Positions 1 to 8,056 are shown, counted from the stretch's first letter. The stretch is DNA of 63,428 bases from Devosia sp. (GCF_028290435.1 NZ_JAQGJV010000026.1:1-63428), one strand, 5' to 3'. Notes: generated from the letters alone by a model not told the origin. Program-made: numbers and translations.

Positions 1-270
1 GGCTGCCGGGGCGGTCATGTAGCCGCAGTTGGCGACGTGGGCACCGCCGCCGGAGCGATTGGCCATCAGATAATAGGTGCCCAGGATGACGCCCTCGTCT
101 TCGGCGACGAAGACTTCGTGGGCGGGGTCAAACCAATAGGCGAGCGTTTCCTCGTCCGTCAGATCAAGGTCGACCGCATAGGTTTCGCCCGCGCGGAGGA
201 CCGGCGCAACGATAGCGAGGATGGCGGCACGGTCGGCCTCAGCGGCGGGGCGAATTTGCATTGGGGTCAT
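1..270 (-). CDS. GNAT family N-acetyltransferase, C-terminus cut by the window edge
   Basis: Ninety codons are visible, reading leftward from an ATG at 270 (or 261). The protein starts MTPMQIRPAAEADRAAILAI, the usual first strand and helix of a GNAT domain. It continues through an acidic stretch and FVAEDEGVILGTYYLM, the central GNAT strands. The acetyl-CoA loop would lie beyond the edge. Members transfer acetyl from acetyl-CoA to an amine; the substrate cannot be read here. The start overlaps the last 32 bases of the upstream transporter gene, so translational coupling is likely. The family is fairly safe; the substrate is unknown. Confidence 0.75.
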   Translation of the reverse strand, partial: MTPMQIRPAAEADRAAILAIVAPVLRAGETYAVDLDLTDEETLAYWFDPAHEVFVAEDEGVILGTYYLMANRSGGGAHVANCGYMTAPAA

Positions 271-1594
271 CCGGGATGCCATCGCCGTCCTCGTCGGGGA
301 AAGGGATATCGATCTGACCAGGCGGGCTCATATCCGGGCGCATGGGTTTGTTGGCAATGCTGGGGCGATGCGCCAGATCGAACTTGAAGGCCGCGACAAC
401 GAAAATCACCAAAGCCAGGACCACCGAGGCGGCGGCGGCAACGAAGGGTGCGCCGGGGAAGTAGCCAGGCGAATCTTCCGCATAGGTGAAATAGGAGAAA
501 ATCTGGGTCGCGGCGAGTGGGCCGATAATGGTGGCCAGCGAATTGGCGGCGTTGACGGCGCCCTGTAGCTCGCCCTGGGTATTGTCGGGCACTTGGCGCG
601 ACAGCACCCCATTGATTGCGGGGGCGGCAAGGCCGCTGACGGCGCCGATCATAATGAAGAGATAGAGGTAATAGACTTCGCTGGTGAAGGCGACGCCGGC
701 AAAGGCGGCGATGGCGGCCAGCAGGCCGAGGATGACGACCGGGGTTTCCCCGAGGCGCTTGACGAAGGGGCCGACGAGGAAAGCCTGGCAGATGGCGAAG
801 CCGACGCCGAACGCACCGAGCGAGCGGCCGATATTGGAGGAGGTGAAATGGAACACCTCGACGGTGAAATAGCTGAACACCGAGGGCAGGGCCTGAGCGG
901 CCAGTGAGAAGGCGAACAGCACCCCGAGCAACCAAAGCACAATGGGATATTTCCGCAGCGCGATCACGGCGCCGAAGGGATTGGCGCGGCGGATATCGAA
1001 CTTGCGGCGATTGGCCTTGGGCAGGCTTTCGGGCAGCACGAAGAGCCCGAACAACAGGTTGGCGAAGGCAAGGCCGGCGGCGGCAAAGAAGGGCGCGCGG
1101 GGCCCGAGCTCGCCCAATTCGCCGCCGATGACCGGGCCGATGATGAAGCCGAGCCCGAAGGCGGCGCCGATCAGGCCGAAGCGGTGCGTGCGCTTATGGG
1201 GCGGGGTGATATCGGCCATGTAGGCGGTGGCAGTGGCGACGGCGGCGCCCGCAATGCCGGCGATGATGCGGCTGACGAACAGATACCAGACGACGGGCGC
1301 GATGCTCATCATCAGGTAATCAAAGGTCAGGCCGGCCAGCGAACAGAGCAGCACTGGGCGGCGGCCATAGCGGTCGGACAGGTTTCCGAGGACCGGCGAG
1401 AATACGAACTGCATGAAGGCATAGGCGAACACCAGATAGCCACCAATGACCGCAGCCTGAGCCACGCCGCCACCGGTCAACTCTTCCAGCAATTCGGGCA
1501 GGACGGGCACGATGATGCCGACGCCGACCATATCGAGCAGAATGGTGATCAGGATACAGGCGAGGGTCAGTCGTGAGCGTGTGGCGGCTTGCAT
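239..1594 (-). CDS. MFS exporter of the TetA (DHA1) type
   Basis: This 451-residue protein has twelve predicted membrane helices. It carries the MFS motif A loop GNLSDRYGRRP at about residues 70-80 and an opening helix like tetracycline exporters (LLDMVGVGIIVPVLPELL). Relatives are inner-membrane drug/proton antiporters, but many chromosomal members are not resistance genes, so the substrate is open. After the last helix there is a hydrophilic tail of about 50 residues containing DEDGDGIPDD (434-443), which resembles a calcium-binding loop and is unusual for this family. The acetyltransferase gene downstream overlaps its 3' end. Confidence 0.85.
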   Translation of the reverse strand: MQAATRSRLTLACILITILLDMVGVGIIVPVLPELLEELTGGGVAQAAVIGGYLVFAYAFMQFVFSPVLGNLSDRYGRRPVLLCSLAGLTFDYLMMSIAPVVWYLFVSRIIAGIAGAAVATATAYMADITPPHKRTHRFGLIGAAFGLGFIIGPVIGGELGELGPRAPFFAAAGLAFANLLFGLFVLPESLPKANRRKFDIRRANPFGAVIALRKYPIVLWLLGVLFAFSLAAQALPSVFSYFTVEVFHFTSSNIGRSLGAFGVGFAICQAFLVGPFVKRLGETPVVILGLLAAIAAFAGVAFTSEVYYLYLFIMIGAVSGLAAPAINGVLSRQVPDNTQGELQGAVNAANSLATIIGPLAATQIFSYFTYAEDSPGYFPGAPFVAAAASVVLALVIFVVAAFKFDLAHRPSIANKPMRPDMSPPGQIDIPFPDEDGDGIPDDPNANSPRR

Positions 1595-1750
1595 AGAGTG
1601 GTCGCTACCCTTTCAATCTGTCGCGCAGTTGACACAGCCGGACCTGCCAAAGCAAGGCCGCAGGGTGGTTTGTGTGCTGCACGACTTGCTTTTGAAGGGC
1701 GGATTTCGGCTGACAATCAAGGGCTTGAGGTGCGGAGGCGAGAGATTGAT

Positions 1751-2965
1751 TCAGCTCGAAGTGGGGAATTTGTCGCGCATTGCGGTGGCGGCGTCATAGC
1801 CGTAGAGCCAGTCGAGCCGCTTGAGGTGAGCACGTCCGCCCTGGGCCGCGATGACCAGATTGCGCGCGGTGCTGAGCGGCCATTTCATGTGGAAAATGGC
1901 GCCATTGGTGTGTGAGAGATTGGCGACGCGCTCGACGCGGGGGCGGCGCAGGGCCGCAAATTTGGCGAAGGCGGCCTCGGCATTGGGGTTGGCGATGAGC
2001 AGTGGGGCCAGGATCGCCGCGTCCTCGATGCCCATGGCGGCGCCCTGTGCCTGGAAGGGCTCCATGGCATGGGCCGCGTCGCCGATGAGGCCGATGTTAC
2101 CGCGATGCCAGTGCGCGGTTTGCACGGTGTAAAGTGGCCAAGGCGTCCAGGACGTGCCGGCTGCGGCCAGAATCACGTCGAGGCGCGGGCTGCGGCGGAG
2201 AGACTTGGGCAGCGCCAGCTTTGCGTGGTCGGAGCGAGACGTCGGGCCCTTGGCGAAGAGCGCGATATTGACCTGCCGGCGATGGGGCAGCGGGTAGCAG
2301 ACCATGTGGTAGGCGGGCGCAAAGAATACCGAAACCCGGTCGAGTGTCACCTGTCCGGCCATGGCATCGAAGGGGAGCAGGGTGCGCCAGGCGGCGCGGC
2401 CGCGATAATCGGCGGCCGGGCCATCGAGCAGGCTGGTGCGGGTGGTGGAATGAACGCCATCGGCGCCGATCAGCGCATCGGCCCGGCCGGTACGGGACTG
2501 GCCGCTGGCGTCCTCAATTGTGACGGACACGCCGCGGTCGTTGGGGACCGCAGTCCAGGCGCGGACGCCGAACAGCATGTCGATATTGGCGAAGCGGCGG
2601 CAGGCCTTGTAGAGCGCGTCGGCGAGATCGGCGCGGTGCATGACAGCATAGGGCGCGCCGAATTTTTCGCGAATGGCGGCGCCGAGCTCGAGAGTGACGA
2701 GGGGAACGGGGCGGCGATAGGGGTAGATATCGATGCCGGAGGGCTCGAGACTATGGGCGGCCAGTGCCGCGTCGAGGCCGAGGTCGTTCAGCACATGGCG
2801 GGCATTGGGGCTGATCTGCAGGCCGGCGCCGAACTCGGACAGGACCGGGCTGCGTTCGAGCACCACGACATGGGCGCCGAATTTGGCGAGCGCCAAAGCG
2901 AGGGTGAGGCCGGAAATCCCGGCCCCGACTATGTAATAGATGCGGCCGGAGCCGGGCATATTCAT
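1751..2965 (-). CDS. FAD-dependent monooxygenase (UbiH/salicylate hydroxylase type)
   Basis: The protein has 404 residues. The N-terminal dinucleotide fold has GAGISG at 14-19 and an acidic residue at 37 for the FAD ribose. The mid-protein motif ALIGADGVHS is the DG motif that contacts FAD and NAD(P)H. NIGLIGDAAHAMEPFQAQGA is the GD motif for the FAD pyrophosphate. This layout is that of class A flavoprotein aromatic hydroxylases, soluble enzymes that hydroxylate phenolic rings with NAD(P)H and O2. The substrate (salicylate, hydroxybenzoate or a quinone precursor) cannot be assigned. It starts 3 bases after the stop of the zinc-finger gene and is probably cotranscribed with it. Confidence 0.85.
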   Translation of the reverse strand: MNMPGSGRIYYIVGAGISGLTLALALAKFGAHVVVLERSPVLSEFGAGLQISPNARHVLNDLGLDAALAAHSLEPSGIDIYPYRRPVPLVTLELGAAIREKFGAPYAVMHRADLADALYKACRRFANIDMLFGVRAWTAVPNDRGVSVTIEDASGQSRTGRADALIGADGVHSTTRTSLLDGPAADYRGRAAWRTLLPFDAMAGQVTLDRVSVFFAPAYHMVCYPLPHRRQVNIALFAKGPTSRSDHAKLALPKSLRRSPRLDVILAAAGTSWTPWPLYTVQTAHWHRGNIGLIGDAAHAMEPFQAQGAAMGIEDAAILAPLLIANPNAEAAFAKFAALRRPRVERVANLSHTNGAIFHMKWPLSTARNLVIAAQGGRAHLKRLDWLYGYDAATAMRDKFPTSS

Positions 2966-2968
2966 TAG

Positions 2969-3214
2969 CTAGGCGGCGTCGGCCTGGAAGACGGCGGACA
3001 GCGGGTTGGCGGTACCAGCGGCGAGGCGGGAATTGAACACGAAATGGGTCGAGCAATAGGGGCAGACCGCTTCGTTGTCCTTGCCCATGTCAATGTAGAT
3101 ATGGGGGTGGTCGAACGGGGGCAGGGCGCCGACGCACTGGAATTCCTTGGAGCCCACCTCGATCTGGCGAAGGCCCTCGGTATTGTGGAAATGGGGCGTT
3201 GTGCCGTGAGCCAT
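2969..3214 (-). CDS. Small zf-CHCC zinc protein (NDUFS6-like)
   Basis: This 81-residue protein contains C27, H36/H38, C51 and C54 in the order C-H-C-C (FQCVGALPPFDHPHIY, then CPYCSTHF). This matches the zf-CHCC family related to mitochondrial complex I subunit NDUFS6. In alphaproteobacteria such proteins are small zinc-binding accessory proteins linked to complex I, but many are uncharacterised. It is the first gene of a two-gene unit with the flavin monooxygenase, 3 bases apart. The call rests on the cysteine/histidine spacing and the size. Confidence 0.8.
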   Translation of the reverse strand: MAHGTTPHFHNTEGLRQIEVGSKEFQCVGALPPFDHPHIYIDMGKDNEAVCPYCSTHFVFNSRLAAGTANPLSAVFQADAA

Positions 3215-3315
3215 GGTGCAGACCTGCGCAGATGGAATGATTTGCGCCGGACCATAGCTAAGTGGGGGAAGATTTGGAAGGGTGGCGATGCCTGATGCAT
3301 TACTACTCCTTTCTG

Positions 3316-3407
3316 TCCTTCCCGCGGACTTGATCCGCCGGGCGCTCTCGACGGACGCGTAGCTTGGGGGCGTGGTGGGGGCCCGCGGGTCAGGCCCGCG
3401 GGAAGGA
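3316..3407. repeat. REP-like inverted repeat
   Basis: The arm TCCTTCCCGCGG at 3316-3327 is repeated exactly in inverse at 3396-3407. Further GC palindromes lie between (GCCCGCGG and CCCGCGGG around 3380-3402). Such GC-rich palindromes are common intergenic repeats in this group. The right arm ends on the ATG at 3407, which makes that ATG a poor start for the hydrolase gene. Confidence 0.5.
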
Positions 3408-3487
3408 TGGTGGGTGGGCGAGAGTGGGGTTCCGCAGCGGCGTCTGACGTTCTAAAAGCCGATGCATCACTTCATGAGGTTCTTGCC

Positions 3488-4252
3488 TTGCCAACATTCC
3501 AGTCCGATGGCCTGACCCTGGCTTATGAAGTCTTCGGCGAAGGCCTGCCCATCCTCTGCATTCATGGCTTTGCGTCGAGCGGCAAAGTGAACTGGATCGA
3601 CACAGGGTGGGTGGAGACGCTGACGGGGGCTGGCTACCAGGCGATCCTGATCGATAATCGCGGACATGGGACTTCGGACAAGCCCTATGATCCGGAGCGC
3701 TATTATCCGCAGGATATGGCGCGGGATGCGGTGCGGTTGCTGGACCATCTGGAAATCGCGCGGGCGGCGCTGCTGGGCTATTCCATGGGAGCGCGGATTG
3801 CGGCGTTTGCAGCGTTTCAGGATGAAGAACGGGTCGCCTGCGCCGTGTTCGGCGGCATGGGGATCAACCTCATCAACGGGCTGAGCGATGGCAATGACAT
3901 CATTGCCGGGCTGCGGGCGCCGACGCTGGCGGAGTTGAGCCATCCGACGGCGCGGCAGTTCCGGATTTTTGCCGATCATACCAAGGCTGATCGGGAGGCG
4001 CTGGCCGCCTGCATGGAAACGTCGCGCGAGCCGATGGCGCGCTCTGATGTGCGGCGAATCGCGGTTCCGGTGCTGGTGGCGGTCGGCGAGGCCGATACGA
4101 TGGCCGGGCCGCCCGAGGCGCTGGCGGAGCTTTTGCCCAAGGGCGAAGCCTTCGTCATTCCCAAGCGCGATCACATGCGCGGCACCGGCGATCCCAAGTT
4201 CAAGGCGGCGGCGCTGGAATTCTTGAGCAGGAATTTCGTCAGCGTCAGCTGA
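3488..4252 (+). CDS. Alpha/beta hydrolase
   Basis: Taken from a TTG at 3488 the protein has 254 residues. The oxyanion-hole HG lies at 26-27 (CIHGFASS), the strand DNRGHG at 56-61, the nucleophile elbow GYSMG at 97-101 with Ser99, a late acidic loop (GEADTM), and a C-terminal catalytic histidine in PKRDHM. This is a complete soluble serine hydrolase triad. The frame is open back to an ATG at 3407, but that extension lies in repeat-like DNA and has no homologous look. A GAGG sits about 10 bases before the TTG. The substrate is unknown (esterase, C-C hydrolase or lactonase are possible). Confidence 0.8.
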   Translation: MPTFQSDGLTLAYEVFGEGLPILCIHGFASSGKVNWIDTGWVETLTGAGYQAILIDNRGHGTSDKPYDPERYYPQDMARDAVRLLDHLEIARAALLGYSMGARIAAFAAFQDEERVACAVFGGMGINLINGLSDGNDIIAGLRAPTLAELSHPTARQFRIFADHTKADREALAACMETSREPMARSDVRRIAVPVLVAVGEADTMAGPPEALAELLPKGEAFVIPKRDHMRGTGDPKFKAAALEFLSRNFVSVS

Positions 4253-4337
4253 ACGTGAACCAAACGGGTCGTTGGGGCTTTGTTTTGGGGCATGGTATAG
4301 CTTATATCGACGGTCTTGAATGTGGGAGTGACGTGCC

Positions 4338-5213
4338 ATGAGCGCGAGCGCCAAAAAATCCGCCAGCGTCCAGTCCATGGATCCCGTATGGGATGCCGTG
4401 CGGGCCGGAGCGCGACAGATCATCGCCACAGAGCCCTCGCTGGCCAATCTGGTGATTACGGCCGTCCTCAACCACGAAACCTTCGAGCAGGCGCTGGCGC
4501 ATCGCATCGCGGCGCGGCTGGACCACGAAGACGTGTCGGCCGATATCATCAGGCAGACTTTTGCCGAAATTATCGCCGATACGCCCAAGATCGGGACCGA
4601 TGCCCGGGTCGATCTGGCGGCGACGCTGGAGCGCGATCCGGCCTGCCACCGCGCGGTCGAGCCGCTGCTGTATTTCAAGGGCTATCAGGCGATCCAGACG
4701 CATCGGTTCGCCCATGCGATGTTCCTGGCCGGTCGGCGCGATTTTGCGCTCTATCTGCAGAGCCGGGCGAGCCAAGTGTTCCAGGTGGATATTAATCCGG
4801 CAGTGCGGATCGGCAAGGGCATCATGCTCGATCACGGCACGGGGTTGGTGATCGGCGAGACGGCGGTGGTCGGCGATAATGTCTCGATGTTGCAGGGCAT
4901 TACCCTGGGCGGCACCGGCAAGGCCGATCAGGATCGTCACCCCAAGATCGGCAATGGCGTGCTGATCGGAGCGGGCGCCAAGGTGCTGGGCAATATCAAA
5001 GTGGGCGATTGCTCGCGCATCGGCGCGGGCTCCGTGGTGCTCAAGGAAGTGCCGCCGCGCACCACTGTCGCCGGGGTTCCGGCCAAGGTGATCGGCGAAG
5101 CAGGCTGCGCGCAACCGGCACTCGTCATGGACCAGATGATCCTGGTGCACGACCTCGAAACTGCGCCTTCCACCGCTAATTCGGACAGCCCGGGGGTTGC
5201 CCCAAGCGCTTGA
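4338..5213 (+). CDS. cysE: Serine O-acetyltransferase
   Basis: CysE makes O-acetylserine from serine and acetyl-CoA, the first committed step of cysteine synthesis in the cytoplasm. The 291 residues comprise an alpha-helical N-terminal domain (about 1-145) and a left-handed beta-helix of hexapeptide repeats (INPAVRIGKGIMLDHG, then IGETAVVGDNVSMLQGITLG and GNIKVGDCSRIGAGSVV). The catalytic histidine in LDHGTG is residue 166. The C-terminal tail is longer than in E. coli CysE and ends in a low-complexity Ser/Pro stretch. The DUF3126 gene follows 43 bases downstream on the same strand. Confidence 0.95.
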   Translation: MSASAKKSASVQSMDPVWDAVRAGARQIIATEPSLANLVITAVLNHETFEQALAHRIAARLDHEDVSADIIRQTFAEIIADTPKIGTDARVDLAATLERDPACHRAVEPLLYFKGYQAIQTHRFAHAMFLAGRRDFALYLQSRASQVFQVDINPAVRIGKGIMLDHGTGLVIGETAVVGDNVSMLQGITLGGTGKADQDRHPKIGNGVLIGAGAKVLGNIKVGDCSRIGAGSVVLKEVPPRTTVAGVPAKVIGEAGCAQPALVMDQMILVHDLETAPSTANSDSPGVAPSA

Positions 5214-5256
5214 GGCCCTACATTGCGGCCTTAGCCAACAAACAGGACGCGTGACA

Positions 5257-5475
5257 GTGAATCAGCCCGAGATCCTCAAGCTGCAGAAATTTCTGCAGGT
5301 GAAGTTCAACAACAAGAACATCGACGTGCGGCCCCGCCACAAGCTCAACGATTCGGTGGAAGTGTTCATCGGCGATGAATCGGTCGGTCTCATCCACCTC
5401 GACGACGAGGACGGCGACAAGTCGTATATCTTCAACATGTCGATCCTGGACATCGATCTGGAAGACATCGCCTAA
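5257..5475 (+). CDS. DUF3126 family small protein
   Basis: From a GTG at 5257 the product has 72 residues, with the family pattern EILKLQKFLQ near the start, then PRHKLNDSVEVFIGDE and LDDEDGDKSYIFNMSILDID. DUF3126 proteins are short, conserved in alphaproteobacteria, and of unknown function. AGGA at 5244-5247 gives normal spacing to the GTG at 5257. A GTG at 5251 is possible, and the frame is open further upstream into cysE. The gene probably shares the cysE transcript. Confidence 0.8.
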   Translation: MNQPEILKLQKFLQVKFNNKNIDVRPRHKLNDSVEVFIGDESVGLIHLDDEDGDKSYIFNMSILDIDLEDIA

Positions 5476-5498
5476 GGCACAGGCCTTTGCACTATCTG

Positions 5499-5519
5499 CC
5501 CTCGCGTCAAGCGCGAGGG
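5499..5519. terminator. Hairpin between convergent genes
   Basis: CCCTCGCG at 5499-5506 pairs perfectly with CGCGAGGG at 5512-5519 over a 5-base loop. It sits 24 bases after the DUF3126 stop and 20 bases from the stop of the opposing gene. No T-run follows on either strand, so it may be a weak bidirectional terminator or a small dispersed repeat. Confidence 0.5.
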
Positions 5520-5538
5520 TGACGACTCAAGGGCTTGA

Positions 5539-6192
5539 TCACCAAGCCCCGATCTGACCCAGCCATTTTTGCATTTCGGAATCGAACTGGCGCCAGGATT
5601 GCAAGGTGCTGGCGTCGAAGGCGTAGACCGCGGCAATGCCACTGGGCAGGAAGACGGTCCGCAGGCATTGCACGGGCTCGTCTTTGCGGACAGGTGCTAG
5701 GCATTTGGCGACGAATGGATTGGCGGCTAGCGCATCGTACCAGACGCTTTCGCCGGTGAAGCCATCGCCATCGTGCAGCGGCTTGCCGACCAGGCCCGCG
5801 ACGCCGCTCAGCGTGGCATCATCAAATTGGTGCAGGTAGACGCCATCGAGCAGGATGGCACTCGGGCGGACGCGGCTGCGCGGCAGTAGCGTGACATCGA
5901 CCGGGATAGCGCTTTCGCCCAGCAGCACGTGCAGGTCGATCTGGTTGACGAAGCCGCCGCGCAATTGCTCGCCGTATCGGAACCAGGACGAGGGGATGGT
6001 CAGCTCCTTGCCGGCGACGGCGATGGCGACGGTGGATTTGTCCGCAAGGTTCGGCGGCGCGGTGCGGCTGTTCTTGCCCAGGATATCGACCACATAGGCG
6101 GCGCCGACAGCCAACAACAGCACCAAAACGGCAATGCCGGCAAGGTTGAAGCCGAGCGAGCTGGACTGCGGTGCGGCCGCATGAGTGCGCAT
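5539..6192 (-). CDS. Single-pass membrane-anchored protein of unknown function
   Basis: From the ATG at 6192 the protein has 217 residues. One hydrophobic helix (about 14-35, NLAGIAVLVLLLAVGAAYVV) is followed by a soluble, presumably periplasmic part with two cysteines (AKCLAPV, VQCLRTV). The soluble part contains TIPSSWFRYGEQ and ends in WRQFDSEMQKWL. I do not recognise the family. The ribosome site is weak, and the frame is open upstream to 6378, but that part overlaps the CtrA box and looks non-coding. It is divergent from the small membrane protein at 6307. Confidence 0.65.
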   Translation of the reverse strand: MRTHAAAPQSSSLGFNLAGIAVLVLLLAVGAAYVVDILGKNSRTAPPNLADKSTVAIAVAGKELTIPSSWFRYGEQLRGGFVNQIDLHVLLGESAIPVDVTLLPRSRVRPSAILLDGVYLHQFDDATLSGVAGLVGKPLHDGDGFTGESVWYDALAANPFVAKCLAPVRKDEPVQCLRTVFLPSGIAAVYAFDASTLQSWRQFDSEMQKWLGQIGAW

Positions 6193-6251
6193 GACCAGAA
6201 TTAACCAGTTCAGCCGAGGAGAGGTGACAGGGCATAGAGCCCGCAATATGA

Positions 6252-6266
6252 TTAATGAAGGGTTAA
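6252..6266. promoter_or_regulatory. CtrA-type binding box
   Basis: The sequence is TTAA-TGAAGGG-TTAA, a perfect match to the CtrA full-site consensus TTAA-N7-TTAA. It lies between the divergent starts at 6192 (minus) and 6307 (plus), where a cell-cycle regulator could act on either gene. Binding is inferred from sequence only. Confidence 0.6.
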
Positions 6267-6306
6267 CAGCGGCCGATCTCGGCGATCGGGCGGCGGGGAA
6301 TAGAGC

Positions 6307-6627
6307 ATGACCAAGGAATTGCTGCTGGCAGCTTTCATCATCTCCGTGGGATTGTGCGTGGCGGGGGCCGGGACGCATTTCTATCAGTGGCGGCTACGCC
6401 AGCAGGCCATGCTGCGCTATGACGGGGCGACGGTGTTCGCCTCGATGGGAAACCTGGTGATGAGCTTTTTCTGCGGGCCCTACATCATGTTGCAAATGGG
6501 CTGGAGCCAGGAGGGCGGGGCATCGGTCAATATGGGTTCGGCGCTGCTGTCGGCGTTGGTCGCCTTTGGCTGGGCTTTTTTGACCGGCCTGCTGATCGTG
6601 GGCCTCTACGTGGCCGTTCGCAGCTAG
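6307..6627 (+). CDS. Small three-helix inner-membrane protein
   Basis: The 106-residue protein has three hydrophobic segments (about 5-24, 46-64 and 80-102). Between the first two is the short basic stretch YQWRLRQQAMLRYDG. It resembles small conserved Hyphomicrobiales membrane proteins (possibly DUF6949), but I cannot assign a function. A perfect CtrA box lies 41 bases upstream, suggesting cell-cycle-linked expression. The convergent neighbour is the GFA gene, with a repeat hairpin between them. Confidence 0.65.
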   Translation: MTKELLLAAFIISVGLCVAGAGTHFYQWRLRQQAMLRYDGATVFASMGNLVMSFFCGPYIMLQMGWSQEGGASVNMGSALLSALVAFGWAFLTGLLIVGLYVAVRS

Positions 6628-6666
6628 GACTAATCGGTATTCAGCTGATGCTGGCCTGCAAATGCC

Positions 6667-6722
6667 GGTTTTCTGCGCTTCCGGTCCTCACGTACCAACG
6701 TACGCTCCGGTTCTCGAAAACC
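6667..6722. repeat. Dispersed intergenic hairpin repeat
   Basis: GGTTTTC at 6667-6673 pairs with GAAAACC at 6716-6722. The loop contains the partly self-complementary CTCACGTACCAACGTACGCT. Similar CTCACGTAC...GTACGCTCCG elements recur between convergent genes in alphaproteobacteria. Here it separates the genes ending at 6627 and 6783, so it may also end transcription. Confidence 0.5.
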
Positions 6723-6782
6723 ACCATTTTCGGCTCAGCCTGAGCTGAATCTCGATCGCTCCTCGGTGGTGGTGGCTTAGAG

Positions 6783-7199
6783 TCACATCGGCGGCATTTT
6801 TTCGAATTTCGCTACGGTCGGATCCAGTTGGTCCCAGACATGGCCACGCACGGTGTAGGTCACCATTTGCGGCCGGTATCGGGTTGGATCGTCGAGGCTT
6901 GCGGCGTGGATGGTGAAAAGGTCCGGCATAGCCGAGAAGGTCAGGTAGACTGGCGAGCCGCAGGCGGGGCAGAAGCTGCGCGTCTTGGTGTTGCCGCTGT
7001 CGCCGATCATGTCCCAATGGGTGGCTTTGCCAGTGAGGGTCACCGCCTGGCGGCTCGGGAAGGTCAGGTAGGATCCGTGGCCGGTGCCGCTCGTGCTCTG
7101 GCAGTCGCGGCACTGGCAGTCGTTCATGACAATTGGCTCGGCAGAAATTTCGTAGCGGATCGCGCCGCAGGCGCATCCGCCGGTATAGGGCTGGCTCAT
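6783..7199 (-). CDS. GFA family zinc protein
   Basis: This 138-residue protein has the GFA (formaldehyde-activating enzyme-like) zinc pattern: GGCACGAIRYE near residue 8, CQCRDCQ near 28-34, and FCPACGSPVY near 77-86. Such proteins bind two zinc ions. Only a few act in glutathione-dependent formaldehyde handling, and most are uncharacterised. It is the last gene of an ArsR-SRPBCC-GFA unit, beginning 10 bases after the SRPBCC stop, so it is probably under the same ArsR-type control. Confidence 0.85.
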   Translation of the reverse strand: MSQPYTGGCACGAIRYEISAEPIVMNDCQCRDCQSTSGTGHGSYLTFPSRQAVTLTGKATHWDMIGDSGNTKTRSFCPACGSPVYLTFSAMPDLFTIHAASLDDPTRYRPQMVTYTVRGHVWDQLDPTVAKFEKMPPM

Positions 7200-7209
7200 G
7201 TGCTCGTCC

Positions 7210-7674
7210 TCAGGCCTGCTCGTCGATGATGGCGGTGAGGCGGGGGACGATCTTTCTCCAGCCTTCGCTCATATTGTTGAAGGCGGTATCGTTCAGCGGC
7301 ATCACGAAGCCGGAATGGACGAGGCGAACGCGGGTGCCGCGCTCGACCTTCGAGAGAACCCAGGTCACCACCGTATCGAGCCGCGAACCGTAGCCCTGAT
7401 TGCTTTCGTGACCGCCCTTCCAGGCGTAGACGAAGCGCTCGTTGGGGATCACTTCCAGCACCTGGCATTGAATGACGCCGTCCCAAAGGCCGGCTGGCGT
7501 GGTCTGGTAGGTGAAATGCGTACCGGCGACCGGCGCAAAGCCTTTCGGCGCCATCAGCCAGCGCGCTATCAACGCGCCACTGGTCAGCGCATTCCATATG
7601 GTCTCGGGCGTATGGGGGAAGATTTCATCGACAACGATGTCCTGCGTGACGGGCTTTAATGCTGCGTCGGTCAT
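7210..7674 (-). CDS. SRPBCC (AHSA1) domain protein
   Basis: The product has 154 residues from the ATG at 7674. That ATG overlaps the stop of the ArsR gene as ATGA, which decides the start. The pattern VDEIFPHTPETIWNALTSG, then ARWLMAP, then GGHESNQ and GWRKIVPRL is that of the AHSA1-like START/Bet v1 fold, which forms a ligand cavity. ArsR-AHSA1 pairs are common, but the ligand is rarely known. Soluble and cytoplasmic. Confidence 0.85.
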   Translation of the reverse strand: MTDAALKPVTQDIVVDEIFPHTPETIWNALTSGALIARWLMAPKGFAPVAGTHFTYQTTPAGLWDGVIQCQVLEVIPNERFVYAWKGGHESNQGYGSRLDTVVTWVLSKVERGTRVRLVHSGFVMPLNDTAFNNMSEGWRKIVPRLTAIIDEQA

Positions 7675-8000
7675 GGATCGATTTCCTTGAGAAGAGTGCG
7701 GAGATTGGCGAAGCGCTCGCGCCAGAACACGCCGTAATGACTCATCCAATCGACCAGGGGTGCGAGGCCCTCGGGCTCGGCGCGGTAATAGACGTTGCGG
7801 CCCTCGGGGCGTTCGGCGACCAGACCGGCCTGTTTGAGGGCCTTGAGGTGTTGGGAAACGGCGCCCTGCGTTACGCCACTGCCGCGCGTCAGTTCGACGA
7901 CGGTGATTTCGTTGGCGCTAACGATCTGCTCGAACACAGCTCGACGCGTAGGATCGGCAAGGGCGCGCATGACGGCGTTGATGGGGGCGGCTTGGGTCAT
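7671..8000 (-). CDS. ArsR/SmtB family transcriptional regulator
   Basis: The protein has 109 residues, with the winged helix ADPTRRAVFEQIV, then VTQGAVSQHLKALKQAGLV as recognition helix and GRNVYYRAE as wing. No metal-binding cysteine cluster is present, so it belongs to the non-metal ArsR group that accompanies SRPBCC proteins. It is the first gene of a three-gene minus-strand operon and probably represses it. The operator-like repeats described for 8007-8044 lie over its promoter. Confidence 0.88.
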   Translation of the reverse strand: MTQAAPINAVMRALADPTRRAVFEQIVSANEITVVELTRGSGVTQGAVSQHLKALKQAGLVAERPEGRNVYYRAEPEGLAPLVDWMSHYGVFWRERFANLRTLLKEIDP

Positions 8001-8006
8001 GACAAA

Positions 8007-8044
8007 CCAATAGCGAACGCTAATTGATGAGTCAATGCTAATTG
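8007..8044 (-). promoter_or_regulatory. Probable ArsR operator overlapping a promoter
   Basis: Read on the minus strand there are two copies of CAATTAGC (8044-8037 and 8026-8019), 18 bases apart. The second forms an imperfect palindrome with GCTATTGG (8014-8007). Between them lies a possible promoter: TTGACT (8035-8030), 17 bases, TATTGG (8012-8007). The start codon at 8000 follows at once, so transcripts would have a very short leader. The arrangement suits autorepression. Confidence 0.5.
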
Positions 8045-8056
8045 GTTGGCTAAAAC

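Noticed and set aside
1627..1640. TTGACA on the plus strand upstream of the MFS gene
   Set aside because: It points away from the only nearby genes, which are on the minus strand, and no -10 follows.
3467..4678. Open frame of 403 codons antisense to the hydrolase and cysE start
   Set aside because: It crosses two plus-strand genes and their promoter, and is a shadow frame.
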